A stretch of 64,000 nt of DNA. It comes from Turbatrix aceti. Taxonomy: Eukaryota; Nematoda; Chromadorea; Rhabditida; Panagrolaimidae. The stretch covers positions 9,424,001-9,488,000 of the forward strand of contig OZ017766.1 in NCBI GenBank assembly GCA_963969345.1, in the 5' to 3' direction. A program made the position numbers and the translations under genes. The notes beneath the pieces were generated by a model that saw nothing but the letters and a program-made list of their open reading frames with translations, ran no database searches and was not told the origin of the DNA. Shown here piece by piece: positions 61,904 to 64,000 of the stretch. The stretch's first letter is position 1; every line of letters starts with the position of its first letter.

Positions 61904-63970
61904 TTGACTTATTGGTTTCACCACAATAAAATTTTTATGATAACTGTTGAAAAATATCCGCATTTATACCAACATTTTTCCAGGGTGGCGAAATCTCCCG
62001 GGAGATTGCATCCCGGGAGAAAATCTCCAGACATTCTTCCGAAATCTCCGGAGATTCTCCCAAAATCTCCCGGAAGACCCAGCTTGCCAAAAAGCGTCCA
62101 ATAATGTTTTTCTTCTTTAAACAATTAATTAACGACACAAAAATCAAAACGGACAGTTCTGTTCTGTTTCAGCACATTGCAAACGCATTTTTGTTTACAG
62201 CAATTTATACAGGGTGCGGCAAAAGTTCGTGGACAAACGTTTTTTACCAAAACAACTATACCAGGGGGAATTGAACGAAACCAAAAATTTGACACATTAG
62301 TACAGGTATTAGGAAACAATTGGTATATAGGACTTTTAGCTGGCTGCCGTTGGCGGCGACCCCGAAACACAAATGTGTCAAAAAACCTTAAGCTGAGCGC
62401 GCCGGAGGTGTTTTGGTGACATTTGGTTCCCTTCCCTGCGCAGCAACTGCGTTAGCAGCTCTGTACTTTGGGGATGTTTAGTACAGATACCAACCTCAAG
62501 GATTTCCCATACGCCGTATTTTATCGAAATCAGATGCGGACGGGAGGGCCATCAATCGGCAGGTGTCCAAAAGTTGAGAAAACGATTTTTTTGCCCCTTT
62601 TTCGAGTTTTTGTCTTTTGCGCCAGGGTGAACTGTGTTTTATGGTTTGTTTTGGACTGTAATAGAGCTGCTAGACCAGATGAACTAAATTGGTAACAAAA
62701 ATGCCGTCTCGGGCACTTTTTGGCGGGTATAGAACCCCAAATCCATAAAAACAAGGTATATTTTGCCAACGGCAGAAACTAATTTACAAATTATGGGTAA
62801 CTGGGGGGTTTAATTTTTTCTGACAACATAATAGGTTGCTTGTTCAAATAAAATTGTTTGGACAATTGTGCACTTGCTCCCGGATTAATAAGACAAAATA
62901 AGACCCTGACGTGCGGCGGAGCGCATAAAAATCGGCATGGTGTTTGGGCAGGCTGATCCCCGCCAACGGCAGCCAGCTAAATGTCCTATACGCCATACCT
63001 GTACTAATGTTACAAAATTTTGGTTCTGTCTAATTCCTTCTAGTTTAGATGTTTTGATAAAAAAACGTTTGTCCACGGACATTTGCCGCACCCTGTAAAA
63101 ACTCCGGGGATTCTCCGTCGAAATTCTCAATTTTTTGTTTAACGGAGAAAACATAAAAAAATTTTGAACGTGTATAGAATTGAACCGGGGTCTCAAAATG
63201 GTAAAAAAAGTGTGCAGATGGACAATAATAGACGCACTAGACTATTGCAACTTGTTTGTAGACCATTCTCGCTGAGCAATAAACTCTTTTTTACTGCAGT
63301 AGCGACTGACATTGGGCAGCCAGACCTTCCCCTTACTTTTTGCTGCCAAAACGTCAATTTAGTTCGTGTGGTTACATACCTTTATTTTCGCCCAAAAATC
63401 AACTGCGCAAAGAGCGTCTATCATTAATGCTACCACCCTGCGCCACGCCGCTGACTGCAGTGCTGCTGCGGATTAACTTCCCAAAACGTCTCCCCTCCCT
63501 TTTACACCGTGCGTGCATAGGTTCTTTTTCTCTGTGTCTCTTCGAATAATGCAATGCGAATGATTTCGCTTGGCGCAACAAGCGTTTTGCGTAAGCAGAT
63601 GGACAAGAGCAGTGTTTGCGGATCATTTTTCATAGTTTTTTTTTTGCGTAAGCAGAGGGACAAAAGCTGTCTCCGCGCATCCTTCTTCCGCCCTTGCGAA
63701 AGCTTGTGGATGGATCCCAATAGTTTTTGAAACGTACGTTCATAAGCTGTGGCATGAATAAAAGTCGGTACTCCTGGTAATGCAAAAAGGATTGGTGTAC
63801 GTGATCAGGTCCAAGACGGCACCCAAAAGAACAAATTTGTAAAATATTGACTCTTGACTTTTGTTTGCATATATGCATTTGTCTGCCCGAGACAGTAAAT
63901 CACAGCAAAAAAAATACCAGCGTTTGAAAGACCGTATTCGGGTGCATTTTTAAGCGGCTTAGACAATTCA
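61904..63970. repeat. Array unit 6 (about 2067 bp, full form)
   Basis: Near-identical to unit 5, with small substitutions. Confidence 0.9.
62210..63095. mobile_element. Mariner-like palindromic element inside unit 6
   Basis: Second complete copy of the element described at 60145-61030, also 886 bp and flanked by TA. It was amplified with the array unit rather than inserted separately. Confidence 0.82.
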
Positions 63971-64000
63971 TTGACTTATTGGTTTCACCACAATAAAATT

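Larger units (their letters stand above)
50456..64000. repeat. Tandem array of 1.6-2.3 kb units (continues beyond the window)
   Basis: The marker TTGACTTATTGGTTTCACCA occurs at 51411, 53009, 55354, 57700, 59839, 61904 and 63971, giving periods of 1598, 2345, 2346, 2139, 2065 and 2067 bp. Units are nearly identical over long stretches. Open frames, including a 115-codon minus-strand one (for example 51064-51411), recur in every unit because the DNA is recent repeat; none resembles a known protein. The 1598 bp unit lacks about 467 bp found in the 2065 bp unit. The 2345 bp units carry an extra diverged partial copy of about 750 bp. The array runs off the right edge. Confidence 0.95.

Noticed and set aside
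51064..61904. A 115-codon minus-strand frame conserved in all array units
   Set aside because: The units are near-identical DNA, so persistence of the frame is not evidence of selection. The few differences include several amino acid changes, and no domain is recognisable.
50456..64000. CRISPR-like regular repeats
   Set aside because: The repeats are 1.6-2.3 kb long and contiguous, without short repeats and unique spacers, in a eukaryotic context.

Overview
The window looks like nematode nuclear DNA. It is AT-rich. Introns are mostly 45-70 bp, with GTATG/GTAAG donors and T-rich TTTCAG acceptors. It carries three nematode-type serpentine chemoreceptor genes, and one ATG lies a single base after a strong acceptor, as expected for spliced-leader trans-splicing. 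The species cannot be named from the sequence. Gene density is low. Much of the window is mobile or repetitive DNA, especially palindromic (foldback) elements without transposase genes.

1-4.5 kb: a 1.2 kb foldback element, then a 5'-truncated RTE-like LINE on the minus strand with a full reverse transcriptase. 5-8.8 kb: two tandem plus-strand chemoreceptor paralogues. The first is open across four exons. The second is split by a 312 bp tRNA-derived SINE with a 13 bp target-site duplication. 10.4-12.6 kb: a complete minus-strand SCPx gene (peroxisomal thiolase fused to an SCP2 lipid-transfer domain, 538 aa). 14.7-23.3 kb: a minus-strand gene whose five exons join in phase to 492 aa, including a 6.5 kb first intron that holds a dead LINE fragment. 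Its C-terminal helix resembles the FAM89/LURAP1 family.

25.2-26.6 kb: a foldback element with TTAA target duplications. 29.6-36.8 kb and 38.6-47.7 kb: two directly repeated units (A and B) separated by a 200-N assembly gap. Each carries an inner foldback structure and a six-exon gene for a secreted protein with DM13-like domains. Three element insertions are present in one unit and absent from the other, so the pair may be two haplotypes placed side by side rather than a true tandem duplication. 47.6-48.8 kb: an intact five-exon chemoreceptor (326 aa, Srd/Str-like). The start of its duplicate 3' exon is visible at the gap edge.

49.6-64 kb: a small palindromic element, an inverted copy of an array segment, then a tandem array running off the right edge. 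Its periods are 1598, 2345, 2346, 2139, 2065 and about 2067 bp. The array contains a mariner-like palindromic element, complete in the two right-hand units and missing its left end in the others.

The protein genes do not form an obvious pathway. Two are chemosensory (one a broken paralogue), one is peroxisomal lipid metabolism, one is a secreted DM13-like protein (two copies) and one is a probable cytoplasmic adaptor. Exon structures were built by hand from splice signals, phase and comparison between paralogues. Family names rest on motif recognition without a database search.
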